A DNA stretch of 64,000 nt from NCBI GenBank assembly GCA_949316235.1, contig OX438749.1, positions 22,708,414 through 22,772,413 on the forward strand. Reading direction: 5' to 3'. Numbering within the stretch: the stretch's first letter is position 1; each line of letters opens with the position of its first letter. The stretch is from Oegoconia quadripuncta. Lineage: Eukaryota; Arthropoda; Insecta; Lepidoptera; Autostichidae. Under the pieces are notes generated by a model. That model made no database searches. It was not told the origin of the DNA and worked only from the letters and a program-made list of their open reading frames with translations. Made by a program: the position numbers and the translations under genes. Shown piece by piece: positions 21,777-32,029 of this stretch.

Positions 21777-22130
21777 GACGTCCTGTTTGGAGTAGTGGTT
21801 AGAAACGCTGACTGCTATACCAAAAGGTCGCGAGTTCGAATCCCGCTAGGGGCATATGTTTGTATGATGAATACGGACGTTTGTACCTGATTTATGGATG
21901 TTCTTCATTTATACATCTAGTTCAGGCACTAGTGTTACAGTTGCAATTATGTATTATTGTGTAGATTTTATGTTTTAATGTACCATAAGAATTAATAAAT
22001 ATATTTGATTTGATTTGATATATGTATTTATTTACAAGAAAAAATGTCTGGTATCCATAACACAAGCGTAGATGCTTACTGTGGACCTAGATGGCGCTGT
22101 GTGTTTGTGCAAAGACATTTATTTTATTTA
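21777..22130 (+). mobile_element. SINE A interrupted by a ~107-bp tail insertion
   Basis: Head (AGTGGTTAGAAACGC, GAGTTCGAATCCCGC) to ~21911 and body (GTCTGGTATCC, AGATGGCGCTGTGTG) from ~22019 flank an insert ending AATAAATATATTTGATTTGAT, a LINE-type tail. Confidence 0.75.
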
Positions 22131-22237
22131 TACATTTTAAGGTAAATTATCCAAATGGCATCCGAATAATACATAACAGAGTTTTTTGGTTTTTTAATAC
22201 TTAAATAGTTATTAAATTTATTGTAAGAAAGATTTTG

Positions 22238-22332
22238 TATGTCAACGGGAATAGTCCATCTCTGCGCCAAATTTCATCCAAATCCGTTTGAGGAACAAAC
22301 CAAACATTAGCATTTTTAATATTAGTCAGATT
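22238..22332 (-). mobile_element. Helitron-like 5' fragment
   Basis: Minus strand starts TCTGACTAATATTAAAAATG and runs into the GGATTTGGATGAAATTTGG block; 3' half missing. Confidence 0.65.
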
Positions 22333-22584
22333 TGAGTGCTGCCTTGTGACGTAATATCGGTTCCGGTTCGAACCCGGCTTTCTTTCGCCCCAGGCGGCCA
22401 TCTTGGGAATTGAGTAATCCGCAAAAAAGTTAAAGAAAGTACTCGGTATGAACGGAAAAAAAGGTAAAATTGCAAATAGAACGAATTGGTCAGCTGCCTT
22501 TCGTTTTTATGACTGAATTATCGTAATTTACCAAAGACTTGTACTACAGAACAACGCTCAAGTATTATGACAATCTTGGGATAG

Positions 22585-22830
22585 TCAAGAGCAGTCCCAC
22601 CACCACCCATGGCCATACCACCGTCTAGGTATACTGGTCGAATCGCGAGGGGTGCACGTGGGCTCTCTCATACCCGTGCACTGCTTGATCCCCCTACAGT
22701 TCTTCTCTGTCACGGTTCTCCCCCTTCTGGGGTCCGAATTCACTATTATATCTCGCTCTCCGGGCAGTGAAGGTTCCATCTAGCGCCACTTTCCCCATCT
22801 TAAGCGCAGTGGGTCCGCTTCTCATGCCAC
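22585..22830. other. GC-rich block of unknown nature
   Basis: CpG-richer than its flanks. The minus frame 22779-22585 (begins MEPSLPGERDIIVNSDPRRG) is open, but no domain or splice sites are evident. Could be an old retroelement part. Confidence 0.3.
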
Positions 22831-22929
22831 TCTCTGCAAAATCTCCTGAATAGCTGGAAGTTCACCTCAGAGGCCACCAAGTCCTAAAAGTAGATTGGTC
22901 CCGCCACCGGCCTCACCGAACCGTCCATA

Positions 22930-22983
22930 AGCACACAACGTTCACGCGCATATTCAAGAGCAGGGTGAATAGGCATCTACAAT
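22930..22983 (+). repeat. LINE epsilon scrap
   Basis: TTCAAGAGCAGGGTGAATAG GCAT resembles 42215-42245. Confidence 0.45.
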
Positions 22984-23203
22984 ACAAATAGATAGATAGA
23001 TAGATAGATAGATAAGCATTTATTTGCATCTATGTAGACACACATAACAAATTTTACATATGAAAAATACAACTAAAAACACAAGTACAGAAACAAACAA
23101 ATATTATGTGTGTGCCGCAGTATACAAAAAGGCTACAGCTCAGTGTATGGATTTGCCCGAGGCGGGCAAAACATTAGTATTCTGCTGAAACCTGAGGGTT
23201 GGT
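22984..23203 (-). mobile_element. LINE 3' tail with (TATC)n
   Basis: Minus strand: CACTGAGCTGTAGCC and a perfect hairpin TTTGCCCG/CGGGCAAA (23152-23170), then GCAAATAAATGC and six TATC units. Aligns with 51260-51530. Confidence 0.6.
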
Positions 23204-23487
23204 CTCTCTTAAAAACAAATACTCTTTATTGCGCAATTTTTGATGATAACAATAGAACAAAATTAGGCGGTCTTATCACTAAAAGCGATCTCTTCCAGAC
23301 AACCCACAGCTATGGGACATTTGTAGGTAGAAAAACAGGTGCACGATACTACCAACTAAAGAAATAATTATAAATACTTAATATATAGTATAAAACACAA
23401 TAGCTAGAAGCTATTACAGATAGTCAACTAATGTTCACGAGGCGGGGAGTTAACGAAAAGAAAAAAGTCAGAGACCTAAGAAGTGGT
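23204..23487 (-). mobile_element. LINE beta 3' tail
   Basis: Matches 47171-47494 inverted, from CTAATGTTCACGAGGCGG through the ATCGCT hairpin to the GCGCAATAAAGAG end. Confidence 0.75.
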
Positions 23488-23499
23488 TTTTGACTTGAA

Positions 23500-23640
23500 A
23501 TTTAAAAGTATTTAAAGATTGAGCATCTACTGAGATCGATTGCTTCAGCTTCGACCACATCTCGTCACTTTCCAACACGTGAGATTGTGGTCAAACGCGG
23601 TCGCGACGCAAAAATAATTTATCTTTCCCTTTTCAATTTA
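23500..23640 (+). mobile_element. LINE epsilon 3' end
   Basis: GCTTCGACCACATCTCGTCA and GTGAGATTGTGGTCAAACGC match 42240-42320. Confidence 0.55.
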
Positions 23641-23644
23641 TTTT

Positions 23645-24150
23645 TAACCTCCAGCGAAAAACGACGGGTGTGAAGTGATTGACGGCGTTGTGTGTGTGTG
23701 AGTGTCCAGTCTTGTCTAGATGTAAGTATCTCAGTAATATTAAGATATTAGTCATAACTGTTTCTATAACATGTATGTTTGTTTATATAATAGGGTGTAT
23801 TATTGTTAAGGACATAATTTTATTATTGAGAGAAAGGGATGTATACACGTATGTATCCTCTCATCGCATTTTGCTAATTACTCCTATTAATTGTAATTGT
23901 TATTTGTATGTACATTCGTTGACCAGTGTCCGTGCGTCATTTGGAGGCTCCACTGAAAACCAGCGTTGTAATGAACGGCTACAACCCATGCTGAGTTGGA
24001 GACCTTTTTGACTCCACCTTGCAACACCGACAATTAGATGGCAAACACAATGTTATTTTTTGCATGTTTCTCGACTGTGTCATATTTGTACCTGATAGTT
24101 TGTGTCATGAGATGGGTTTAAATAAATTTTTCTTTCTTTCTTTCATTATA
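23645..24150 (+). repeat. Composite: repeat H start, SINE B2 body (inverted), LINE delta tail
   Basis: 23645-23705 is the repeat H opening with a short GT run. 23795-23930 is the inverse of the SINE body at 29270-29390. 23935-24150 (CCACTGAAAACCAGCGTTGT, TTGGAGACCTTTTTGAC) ends in TTTC repeats like 13700-13837. Confidence 0.6.
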
Positions 24151-24154
24151 ATCT

Positions 24155-24425
24155 TCTTTGCCTGGCCCCAATTTATTTGGGGTCGGTGCAGTACGACTTT
24201 TTCTTCCATTTTTCTTTATACAGCCGTTACCTAAACATTCACGTCCTTTTCGTTCATATCACCCTTCACACAATCCATCCATCTTTTCCGTGGTCTTCCC
24301 CTTCCTTTCCAGCCATCGACATCCATATTAATCACTCTCTTAGTAACATGCGTTTCATCCCTACTCGTGACACGTCCATACCAAACCAAACGATTTTCTT
24401 TCAACTTTTCTCTCACGGCTTCCAG
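24155..24425 (-). pseudogene. RTE-like LINE ORF C-terminal fragment
   Basis: Minus frame: KLKENRLVWYGRVTSRDETH, VTKRVINMDVDGWKGRGRPR, KRWMDCVKGDMNEKDVNV. The W[YF]GHV-like motif and GRGRPRKRWMDC ending are characteristic of RTE-like ORF2 tails. Confidence 0.75.
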
Positions 24426-24435
24426 TTATGGTTCA

Positions 24436-24720
24436 TTTAACAACCATATTTTATAAAATCGTTTAAGTTGTTTCGAAGTTCATTTGTAAAGGATTTATCC
24501 ATTAGACTGATCCACGTCTCTGGAGATGTGAGAGCTGGTGCCTACTTTGCTCAGCAGCTGAGCTTATTCATTCAGCGGGGCAATAGCGCTAGCGTATATA
24601 CTAGGTACTATGCCTCACGGAAGCGAGTTGGACGGCGTATTTTTTCTATAAGATATAGGTATTTTTAATTGTGTTTTTATAAATTTGTTGTTTCATGTAC
24701 ATACTTAATTAAAGAAGTTT
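24436..24720 (+). pseudogene. REL-type LINE 3' end, truncated copy
   Basis: Frame from 24480: FVKDLSIRLIHVSGDVRAGA, YFAQQLSLFIQRGNSAS, then a frameshift in the TMP motif region. UTR matches 59060-59145 inverted. Homologous to the C-terminus at 31330-31506. Confidence 0.75.
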
Positions 24721-25539
24721 CGAAGATATTTAGCTTTTTAAAACAGTTGTTTGGATTTGGTTCTTATACTACCCGTGTCATTTTCTACACATGATTTCCC
24801 TTTCCGAAGCGATATAAGTTCGGCCATACTGACTGGCAGACGTTATCATTTCCAATAGATTTAAATACTCAACAAATAATATGGTGTATCTCACATTAAA
24901 ATAATTTTTTAGCTTGCTGTCATCTACTCGTAGTGTACATTCAACAGCATAACGCTTTTTTACTAGCTGTGTGTTGATTATTTTTTGTCCAATGGAAGTC
25001 AATCAAATTCTTTGCCTTGCCACATTTTAATCGCACTTTTTGTAACCTATTTTTAACAGACATTATTTTGTTACCTAACCAAGACTATAATTAAGTTCTA
25101 CTTCCATATTATATAAATGAAAAAAGAATTCGGTCAACTTAGAGCTAACCTAACCATCGAATAGGCGCCATAGCTGCCGGCTGCCGGACCTTTCTTTACA
25201 AAGCCACCGAGTAACTCGATGAAATCGATAGAGAAAGCGGCATCTCGTCTTATTTTGTTAACACCTACGATTTGTTTTTATTTGCTTGGATATTTTAATG
25301 CTTTCAAATGGAGGTCGCGGCCCGAGTTTGTCATATTTTGTCTCTTTAACAAATACAATAAAAGTAACAACACAAAGTTGAAGTAGTTTTTTTAAAGCTT
25401 TCCAAACGGTAATAGTAACTTGTGTTCAAAACCCTAGAGGTATAGACTACAAAAATAGACGCCACGTAAGCTGATCGGATCATGGTCTCTACTGCGAACA
25501 CCGAAATCTCCCTTTCGGTTGAGGCTGTGCGATGCTTTT
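24721..25539. other. Unassigned AT-rich spacer
   Basis: No repeat or exon recognised. Open minus frames lack coding character. Confidence 0.4.
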
Positions 25540-25830
25540 TTTTTATGCACGACGGGTTAGTACTTGACCTCAATCACACCTGATGTTAAGTGAAGATGAG
25601 GTCGGAGGTGGAAGCGTACTGACCCGGAAACCCCAACACATTTGGGGGACTGGCTATCTTATCTCGGACAACCGGAACACAACAATGCTATTAACATTGC
25701 TGCATGGCGGCAGATTTAGATAAGAAGGTGATAACTAGCCAGGCGGACATTTTAAAATTCCCTACCACCAACCAAACCGACTACTTAAACATGTACCTCT
25801 GTTGTTTACATTGAGCCACGGAGGCGGTTA
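25540..25830 (-). mobile_element. SINE B, nearly complete
   Basis: T-run, ATGCACGACGGGTTAG, CACACCTGATGTTAAGTGAA, TGGTGATAACTAGCCAGG, and the end of the head (TTGAGCCACGGAGGCGGTTA). A deletion removes the B box. Confidence 0.85.
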
Positions 25831-26019
25831 CTTCCTTACTTACTTCCTCTCAATTCATATGAAAAAGTCCCCATCATTCATAGCTTTTAAAAAACATTAA
25901 AACGCGAATCATAGCGTTAAGTTTAAAACTGTTCTCCATGTCTGTATATATTTATATTATCATGTTTATTTAATATATTTATTGCTATTATGTACAATAT
26001 ATGTAGTTTATATATTAAC

Positions 26020-26251
26020 CCTCTTATTCATAAAAATTTACAAACGCTTTATAAGCCTGTTTGAGTTAAAGTATGTTTTGTCACTTTCTTTCATTGTAAC
26101 ATTTCCTTATGAACGACAGAGACAAAACATACTTTAACTAAAGTTTTGTCACTTTCTTTCATTGCAACATTTCCTTATGAACGACAGAGACAAAACATAC
26201 TTTAACTAAAACAGGCGTATAAAGCGATTGTAATTTTTTAATAATAAGATG
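26020..26251. mobile_element. MITE with internal 68-bp tandem duplication
   Basis: Long inverted arms (CAAACGCTTTATAAGCCTGT vs ACAGGCGTATAAAGCGATTG). Inside, units 26075-26142 and 26143-26210 are identical except for one base and are themselves partly palindromic (GTTTTGTC...GACAAAAC). Confidence 0.85.
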
Positions 26252-26280
26252 GTTATTCTACTTATGTATTGCTATATGTA

Positions 26281-27170
26281 TACAGGGTGAATTTCAATTC
26301 GTGTAATTCCCATTAACTGGTGACGTCACTGTTGATTACGAACAACTTTCCCCAAGCAACCGTAGACGAATTCGAACAAAAAAAATTCGATTACCCATAC
26401 AAAGTAAACCATTCTGAAACCATCTTTAGTATGGAAGTCCAATAATTTTCGGCTGAATTCGGCTATGGTTCCTGGTGGAAAGTTATTCGTGATCAGGACT
26501 GGAGTCACCATCTGAAAATTGTTGGAGTTACATACTAAGAGTATAACTATTTGATATATTATATATTATACATAGGTATTTATTAATATGTATTTTAGTA
26601 TATTTATTAATATGCATTTTATATTATGTATTTATTGTGTTTAATATCCATATATTCTATTCTTACCACTTTTCTGAAACTGTATTTTCTTGTCTGTTGT
26701 GCAGTAAAGTGTATTTGTATTTGTATATTTTTTGTCTTATAAAATAATCCTATATTCAAACCATTATTGCTATAAATCTTAATGTGTTGTCCTTTGTCAA
26801 TTGTGTTCTTATAACAGTGATGTTTTGTTAATGTATTGTTCTATATTTTAAGTATCGCTCTTAATTTGTTAAGTAAAAAAACTTTAATTTCATTTTTCCT
26901 TCCGAGGGTTTGCTGGAAGAAATCTCTTACAGAGATAAGCTCGCCTTTTGTGTATTGTAATTTCTGTCCTATGTTTGTTCAGTGTAGGTTTGTATACTTA
27001 TATATGCAATAAAATAAAAATAAAAGAGAGGTTTCGTAATGGTTCACTTTGTATGGGTAAATGAAAATTTATTGGTCGAATTCGACTATGGTTCCTTTGG
27101 GAAAGTAGTTCGTAATCAAGAGTGACGTCACCAGTTAATGATAATTACACGAATTCAAATTCACCCTGTA
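26281..27170. mobile_element. Element T, intact (890 bp, ~140-bp TIRs)
   Basis: Begins TACAGGGTGAATTTCAATTC and ends with the inverse (TTCAAATTCACCCTGTA), TA on both outer sides. Arms pair over roughly 140 bp. The interior holds a second inverted stretch (26427-26515) and a LINE beta-prime tail (26880-27022). No transposase ORF. Confidence 0.8.
26880..27022 (+). mobile_element. LINE beta-prime 3' tail inside element T
   Basis: Hairpin ATCTCT-tac-AGAGAT (26932-26946), GTGCAGTAAAG-like upstream region, and AATAAAATAAAAATAAAAG end. Related to 45268-45388. Confidence 0.6.
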
Positions 27171-27489
27171 TACATTACGAAAATATAGTAGGTACATATG
27201 TGTTTTATTTTGTGGGGTTGTGCTGTTCGGACACATCAAGATTGATATACAGAAACCCCTTAGTTGTTATTGTACTTAACTAATAGAAAGCAAATCGACC
27301 ATTGCGCAATGACAAGATACCAAACATTCATGCCTATTGGAATGCCTACGACCGCCTGCAGGTGTATTTAGAGGCCGACTGTACCTAGCCTCCATTGTAT
27401 GGACACGGTACGCAACAATATTTATACAGATAGGTGTCTATATATTTATGTTTACTGTTAAATTTTTAAAGGTTGTTTAACCTTGTCCG

Positions 27490-28160
27490 AGTTTTGTGAA
27501 AAATTGTAGACTCATAAGACAGTTCAATAAAGATACTATAAAACAGAAACTTATTAAGAAAGGATATTATAAAATATCAGATTATTTAGATGATAAACAT
27601 TCATGGACATAACCAGCACGTTCGCGTAACCAGGCTATTTCACAATTAATAATAAAATAATAATTAATAATTTTGTATTATTTAGAACCTTTTTGTTTTA
27701 AAGAGCAACCTCTCGAGTTTCTTGCTTGTTCTTCTCAGGGGAAAATTGTCTTTTTTTTTTATATAAATATAAATAAATATTTCGGACACTTACGCCAATC
27801 ATCTAGTCCCAAACTAAGCAAAGCTTGTGCTATGGATACTAGATAACGGATAAACATACATAAATATTTATATAAACATCCAAGACTCGGGAACAAATGT
27901 TCGTATTTTTTTTTTATATGAGAGGGCGGCAAACGAGCATGCGGGTCACCTGATGGAAACCAATTCGTATTCATCATACAAACATTTACCCCTCGCGGGA
28001 TTCGAACCCGCAACCGTTGGTCTTGCTGATAGGGTGACTATCCACTACACCAATCGGTCGTCTTTTTGAACAAGCAGTAGCTTTAAAAATGTAAAATCTG
28101 ATTATTTTAAGTGTACCCTGTGTACCTACAAAATAAAGCATTTTTGATTTGATTTGTTGA
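27490..28160 (+). pseudogene. LINE gamma 3' end with SINE in its hairpin loop
   Basis: 27530-27620 encodes the C-terminus (FNKDTIKQKLIKKGYYKISD, YLDDKHSWT, stop). The UTR follows with stem GCTTGTTC (27724-27731) and partner GAACAAGC (28068-28075), separated by SINE A2. Ends ACAAAATAAAGCA plus TTTGAT repeats. Confidence 0.8.
27752..28062 (-). mobile_element. SINE A2 with nested LINE alpha tail
   Basis: A2 tail, body and head (GATTCGAACCCGCAACCG) in order. The short direct repeat GTCTTTTT flanks it. 27910-27960 inside is an inverted LINE alpha 3' end (GGCGGCAAACGAGCATGCGG) flanked by TTCGTATT repeats. Confidence 0.8.
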
Positions 28161-28495
28161 GTCAGCAAAGACACCGCATGTAAGTAGGTATTGTTTCACC
28201 ATCCCATTTAGATCTTCCGCGAGGAGAATCGGTCATAATGAGGACTGGTAGGTATTGAAACTTCCTGCCAGGGCGTTCGGTGTTCCGGAATCTTATATTT
28301 TTTGAGGAGGCCTATGTTCAGCAGTAGATGTCCACCTCCCGTAGCATGACATCGGTTGGAGGAATGAAAGTGGGATAGTTATATATTTCGTCCAAGAGAA
28401 TGAGCAGGACAAATATAATCTCGCGCGACATAAAAGTTTATCGCGCCTTAGCCAGCTATCTCCATATTTAAGTCTACTGCCAAGTATCAAAGCAG
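28161..28495. other. Unassigned, with an RTE-like LINE tail
   Basis: 28300-28340 (GAGGAGGCCTATGTTCAGCA GTAG) is the end of an RTE-like ORF. Nothing else recognised. Confidence 0.4.
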
Positions 28496-28546
28496 CATTA
28501 AGCTGTTGTGAAGCGTGTTCTGACTGCTTCGCAACAGCTTAAATTT
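28496..28546. repeat. Hairpin
   Basis: ATTAAGCTGTTGTGAAGC pairs with GCTTCGCAACAGCTTAAAT (one G:C/T difference) around an 11-base loop. Confidence 0.7.
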
Positions 28547-29193
28547 ATGGCAAGTTATGTTTATGAGTTTACAAGCATAGACACGGTGAGCAACTGTATT
28601 TTTTTGTTTTAGCTCCTTTTAAGCATTCTAGAAATTAAGATCTCAAAAAATTTTATATACAAAGACATATGGTAATAACACTTGTGATACTTTTGTTAAT
28701 TGGATGGGGAACCCGTTATGCATAAAAAAAAAGAGACTGGTTACCCACAACACAGGGAATCCTAGTGTGGGCTACCTCACTGCTTATATTGTAACACTGT
28801 TTTTGACACAATAAATGATTTTTACATTTTTAAAAAAGATAAGATATCCAATCGTCTTAGTTACAGAATTTTCGATCGTCATTGATTACGCTTCCATTTT
28901 CATTTATTGAAGTGTGATCGAAGTCAATCTCTCAACCATTTTGAGTAAAAGATTATAAAACAATAAACTATATAGCCCCATAAATTATTATGGGTTATAC
29001 CAGATTTATACAAGGTGTTGTCGTATTGTTTCTCGAGTTTTTACAGTCATGAATTTGAAAAAAGTTGAAAAAACTTGAAATAAGAAAATCAGCTGTTTCA
29101 TACAACAGTTCGATACTTCGACTAAAAGGATTTGTACATTAGCAATACAGTGGAAATTAAAAAAAAAGAAAAAAAACCCTAATTACCCTAACC
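28547..29193. other. Unassigned AT-rich spacer
   Basis: No exon or repeat seen. Confidence 0.4.
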
Positions 29194-29390
29194 GCCTCCG
29201 TGGTTCAATGTGAACAACATAGGCTTTACGAATCTGAGGTCACGGGTTCGATCCCCAGCTGGTCAACAAATGTACATACAAATAACAATTACAATTAATA
29301 GGAGTAATCAGCAAGATGCGATGAGAGGATACATACGTGTATACATCTCTTTCTCTCAATAATAAAATGATCTCCTTAACGTTAATAGAC
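29194..29390 (+). mobile_element. SINE with B-type head and a different body (B2)
   Basis: Head ACCGCCTCCGTGGTTCAATG ... GGGTTCGATCCCCAG is SINE B. The following body (AGCAAGATGCGATGAGAGGA, CTTTCTCTCAATAATAAAAT) is unlike SINE B and recurs inverted at 23795-23930. Confidence 0.65.
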
Positions 29391-29556
29391 CCTATTAATT
29401 ACAGCTCTAATTGCAGCTCTGTATAGCGCGACTAATTCTTTATCCAAAGTATTGACCAGCACTCTGATCGTGCGATGCACTAATCAGGCGCTCAGATAAC
29501 TCTCTAAAGAAAGCGTGAGCACTTGGTCCCCACGTAGGGTTGCCAGATGATATCCT

Positions 29557-29790
29557 AAAGGAGGGCATGCCCTCCTTTTTACCCGACAGCTTCAAAAAGG
29601 AGGGTTATGTCTTTCGAGTGTGTGTATATGTATGTAGATTTATATGTTACCTCCTGTAGCTCAAACGGATTGACCGATTTTGAATTGCAAGGTGTCGTTC
29701 GATTCGTCTTGATTCCAAGGGCGTCATAGGATATATTTATAGTAAATAATCCAACATGGCGCACTCAAAATACGAAATATGCTGTCGGGT
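29557..29790 (+). repeat. Perfect 22-bp palindrome and repeat E copy
   Basis: 29557-29578 is a perfect palindrome centred on GGGCATGCCC. 29590-29790 is repeat E (CTGTAGCTCAAACGGATTGA, AGGTGTCGTTCGATT). Confidence 0.55.
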
Positions 29791-29965
29791 TATTTGGTTG
29801 TTAAATACTTAAATAGTTATTAATAATTCGTCCTCCCTTACCTACTGTGTGTCCACTTTTTGCTATGCGACTTTAAGAAGGTCTATCCCGCACGGTATTC
29901 CATACAAACTTTCAAGTCCAAGTTTTTCTACAGAAATAAACCAATTCTAATGAAACTTTATACAT

Positions 29966-30215
29966 ATAAAGACTTGACGACCTGTTTGGTGTAGTGGTTA
30001 GAAACTCTGCAGCTATACCAAAAGGTCGCGGGTTCGAATCCTGCTAGGGGCATATGTTTGTATGATGAATACGGACATGTATTTCCGAGTTATGGATATT
30101 TTTCATATATATGTATTTATTTACGAAAACAAATGAATTTGTGTAGTGTATCAACCATTTGGTATCCACAACACAAGCCTAGTTGCTTAGTGTGGTACTA
30201 AATGGCGCTGTCTTT
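29966..30215 (+). mobile_element. SINE A, full length
   Basis: Head TGGTGTAGTGGTTAGAAAC, B box GGTTCGAATCC, body ATTTGGTATCCACAAC, and TGGCGCTGT end with T-run. Confidence 0.9.
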
Positions 30216-30279
30216 TTTTTATTTTTTATAAAGCATGATGTCTAAAAAGTTCGTGGAGAACATTTTCAATGAAGAATGA

Positions 30280-31506
30280 AGAAGTATTGAACCGAAATTA
30301 AGGGGATATTCTTTTAAATTAACTTTAATTAAATTTTGTCTTTTTGTTCCAAAATTTACGTACCTGTTACGGTGTGCACAGTTATGGAAGTTTGAGTCCT
30401 TACTTCACGATGTAGACGCAGGCATCTCTGCTATACTCTCTAAAGTATTGAACATCCATCTTTCCGAGAGGGCGTGGACTCAGGCTTCTCTTCCGGTGCG
30501 GTTTGGAGGCTTGGGCATTAGGAAGGCTTCGGAGGTCTCCTTGCCTGGATTTCTGGCTTCGGCGGGCGGCTGCCGGGACCTCTTCACAAAAATCACGACC
30601 GCTGCTCTGGGGTCGGTAGAGGTCGCATACCTATGCGAGGCACGGGAGAAGTGGTGTCGGTTGTGTCCGGACCAGTCTATCCCCGCCAACTTATCCTCTC
30701 AAAGACAGTGGGATGAACCATTATGCCTGAAAGTTCAGCAGAGACTGTTGAACTCTAGCTCGAACTCTGTGGACCGTGCCCGGCTTTTGGCCGTTTTTGA
30801 GAGGGAGTCTGGGTGCTGGCTCAATGCCCTGCCATCGTCAGTAGTTGGTACCTTACTGGACAACACTAGTCTCTCACTCATAGTTGGGTTGAGGCTGGGG
30901 GTATAAGTTGTACAGCCACATCTCTGCAGGTGTGGGCAGGCGAGCGTATGTGGGTTGGGGCATCACGGGCTGGCGTGCAAGAAGAGTGCGGGCCGCATCC
31001 CGCGCCACGCCAACCTGAACGATGTGCTCCGGCGGGCCCTTGCCTCGGCGAACGTTCCGGCTACGTTAGAAGCAAACGGAGTTGTTCGATCGGATGGTAA
31101 GAGGCCCGATGGAGTTTCACATGTAGCGTGGAGAGAGGGCAAGTTCCTCGCATGGGACGTAACCTGCGTGGACACGCTAGCGCCGACCCACCTGCGTGCG
31201 ACTGCGGAGGTGGCGGGCGCGGCCGCAGCGGGTGCCGAAATAAAAAAGTCACGTAAATACCAGGATTTACAGGAAGGTTACGTGTTCGTACCGGTTGGGG
31301 TCGAGACGATGGGACCTTGGGGCTCTCAGACAAAACGCCTGGTCCAAGACCTGTCGGCGCGTCTCATCGAGGCTTCTGGTGACTACAGAGCGGGCGTCTT
31401 CCTGGCTCAGAGAATAAGTCTCGCTATTCAGCGCGGGAACGCCGCTTGCCTGTTGGGCACAATGCCGCCTCGAGGAGATGCGCTAGATGGAATTTTTTAC
31501 CTATGA
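30280..31506 (+). pseudogene. REL-type LINE ORF, C-terminal third with one in-frame stop
   Basis: One frame is open from 30280 to 31506 except for TAA at 30904-30906. LINE homology begins about 30352 with FTYLLRCAQLWKFESLL, then RAWTQASLPVRFGGLGIRKA. After the stop come a CCHC-like zinc motif (CRCGQASVCGLGHHGLAC) and a nuclease-like region: KRPDG, WDVTC, then AEIKKSRKY, ending VETMGPWG and QRGNAACLLGTMP. PD-x15-D plus the CCHC motif is what I recall of restriction-like endonuclease LINEs (R2/Dong type); assigning it here is inference. The RT domain is missing (5' truncation). GC-rich. Relatives: 24436-24720 and 59060-59472. Confidence 0.75.
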
Positions 31507-31699
31507 TTGAATTGTTATTGTTATTTATTTGAGAAATTTATTGACATGTAATTTGTATCTTAGAAAATTAGAAAATTTTAATATATCTACCTATAAATTA
31601 TTATTATGTATACAATCTGTAGTTGATTTAAATTCTGCAACAATATGTATAAAATGTTTTTTTAAAACATTTCTGTTCATTCCATAAAAATAAATATTT
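31507..31699 (+). other. Probable 3' UTR of the REL-type LINE
   Basis: AT-rich, no tail repeat evident; ends near ATAAAAATAAATATTTC. Confidence 0.4.
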
Positions 31700-32029
31700 C
31701 TTTTAAATTCGATATTTCGAAAATGTTTACAACTAACTTTTTAGATCTATGTATCCTGCTTATACGTGTAAAATTTCATTAGAATCGGCTTATTCATTGC
31801 GGAAAAAATGGACTTGAAAGTTTGTCTGGAATCATAATACCGAGCGTGCGCTGTGTACAGAAACGGATAATACAGAATAAGTCAAAGAAAGAATCACACT
31901 GAGTGTGCAGCCAGTAAAATCATCGATTCTTACACAATATAATTTATAAGCTTAAACTGTGGAGATTTTCATACTTTTTTCTTAAAAGAACAAGAACGTT
32001 GGGATAAATATGATTAAAGTCAAAGTCAA

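Larger units (their letters stand above)
29880..31842. mobile_element. Repeat F element split by SINE A and a LINE
   Basis: 29880-29965 is the left half (CATACAAACTTTCAAGTCCA, CCAATTCTAATGAAACTTTA). 31700-31842 is the right half (AAATTTCATTAGAATCGGCT, GACTTGAAAGTTTG). In 53642-53846 and 40377-40711 the halves are close together as inverted arms. Confidence 0.55.

Noticed and set aside
22585..22779. Minus-strand 64-codon frame as a gene
   Set aside because: No splice sites, no domain and awkward composition; kept only as a GC-rich block.
30963..31333. Minus-strand open frames across the REL-type LINE
   Set aside because: Antisense shadows; the plus frame carries the conserved LINE motifs.
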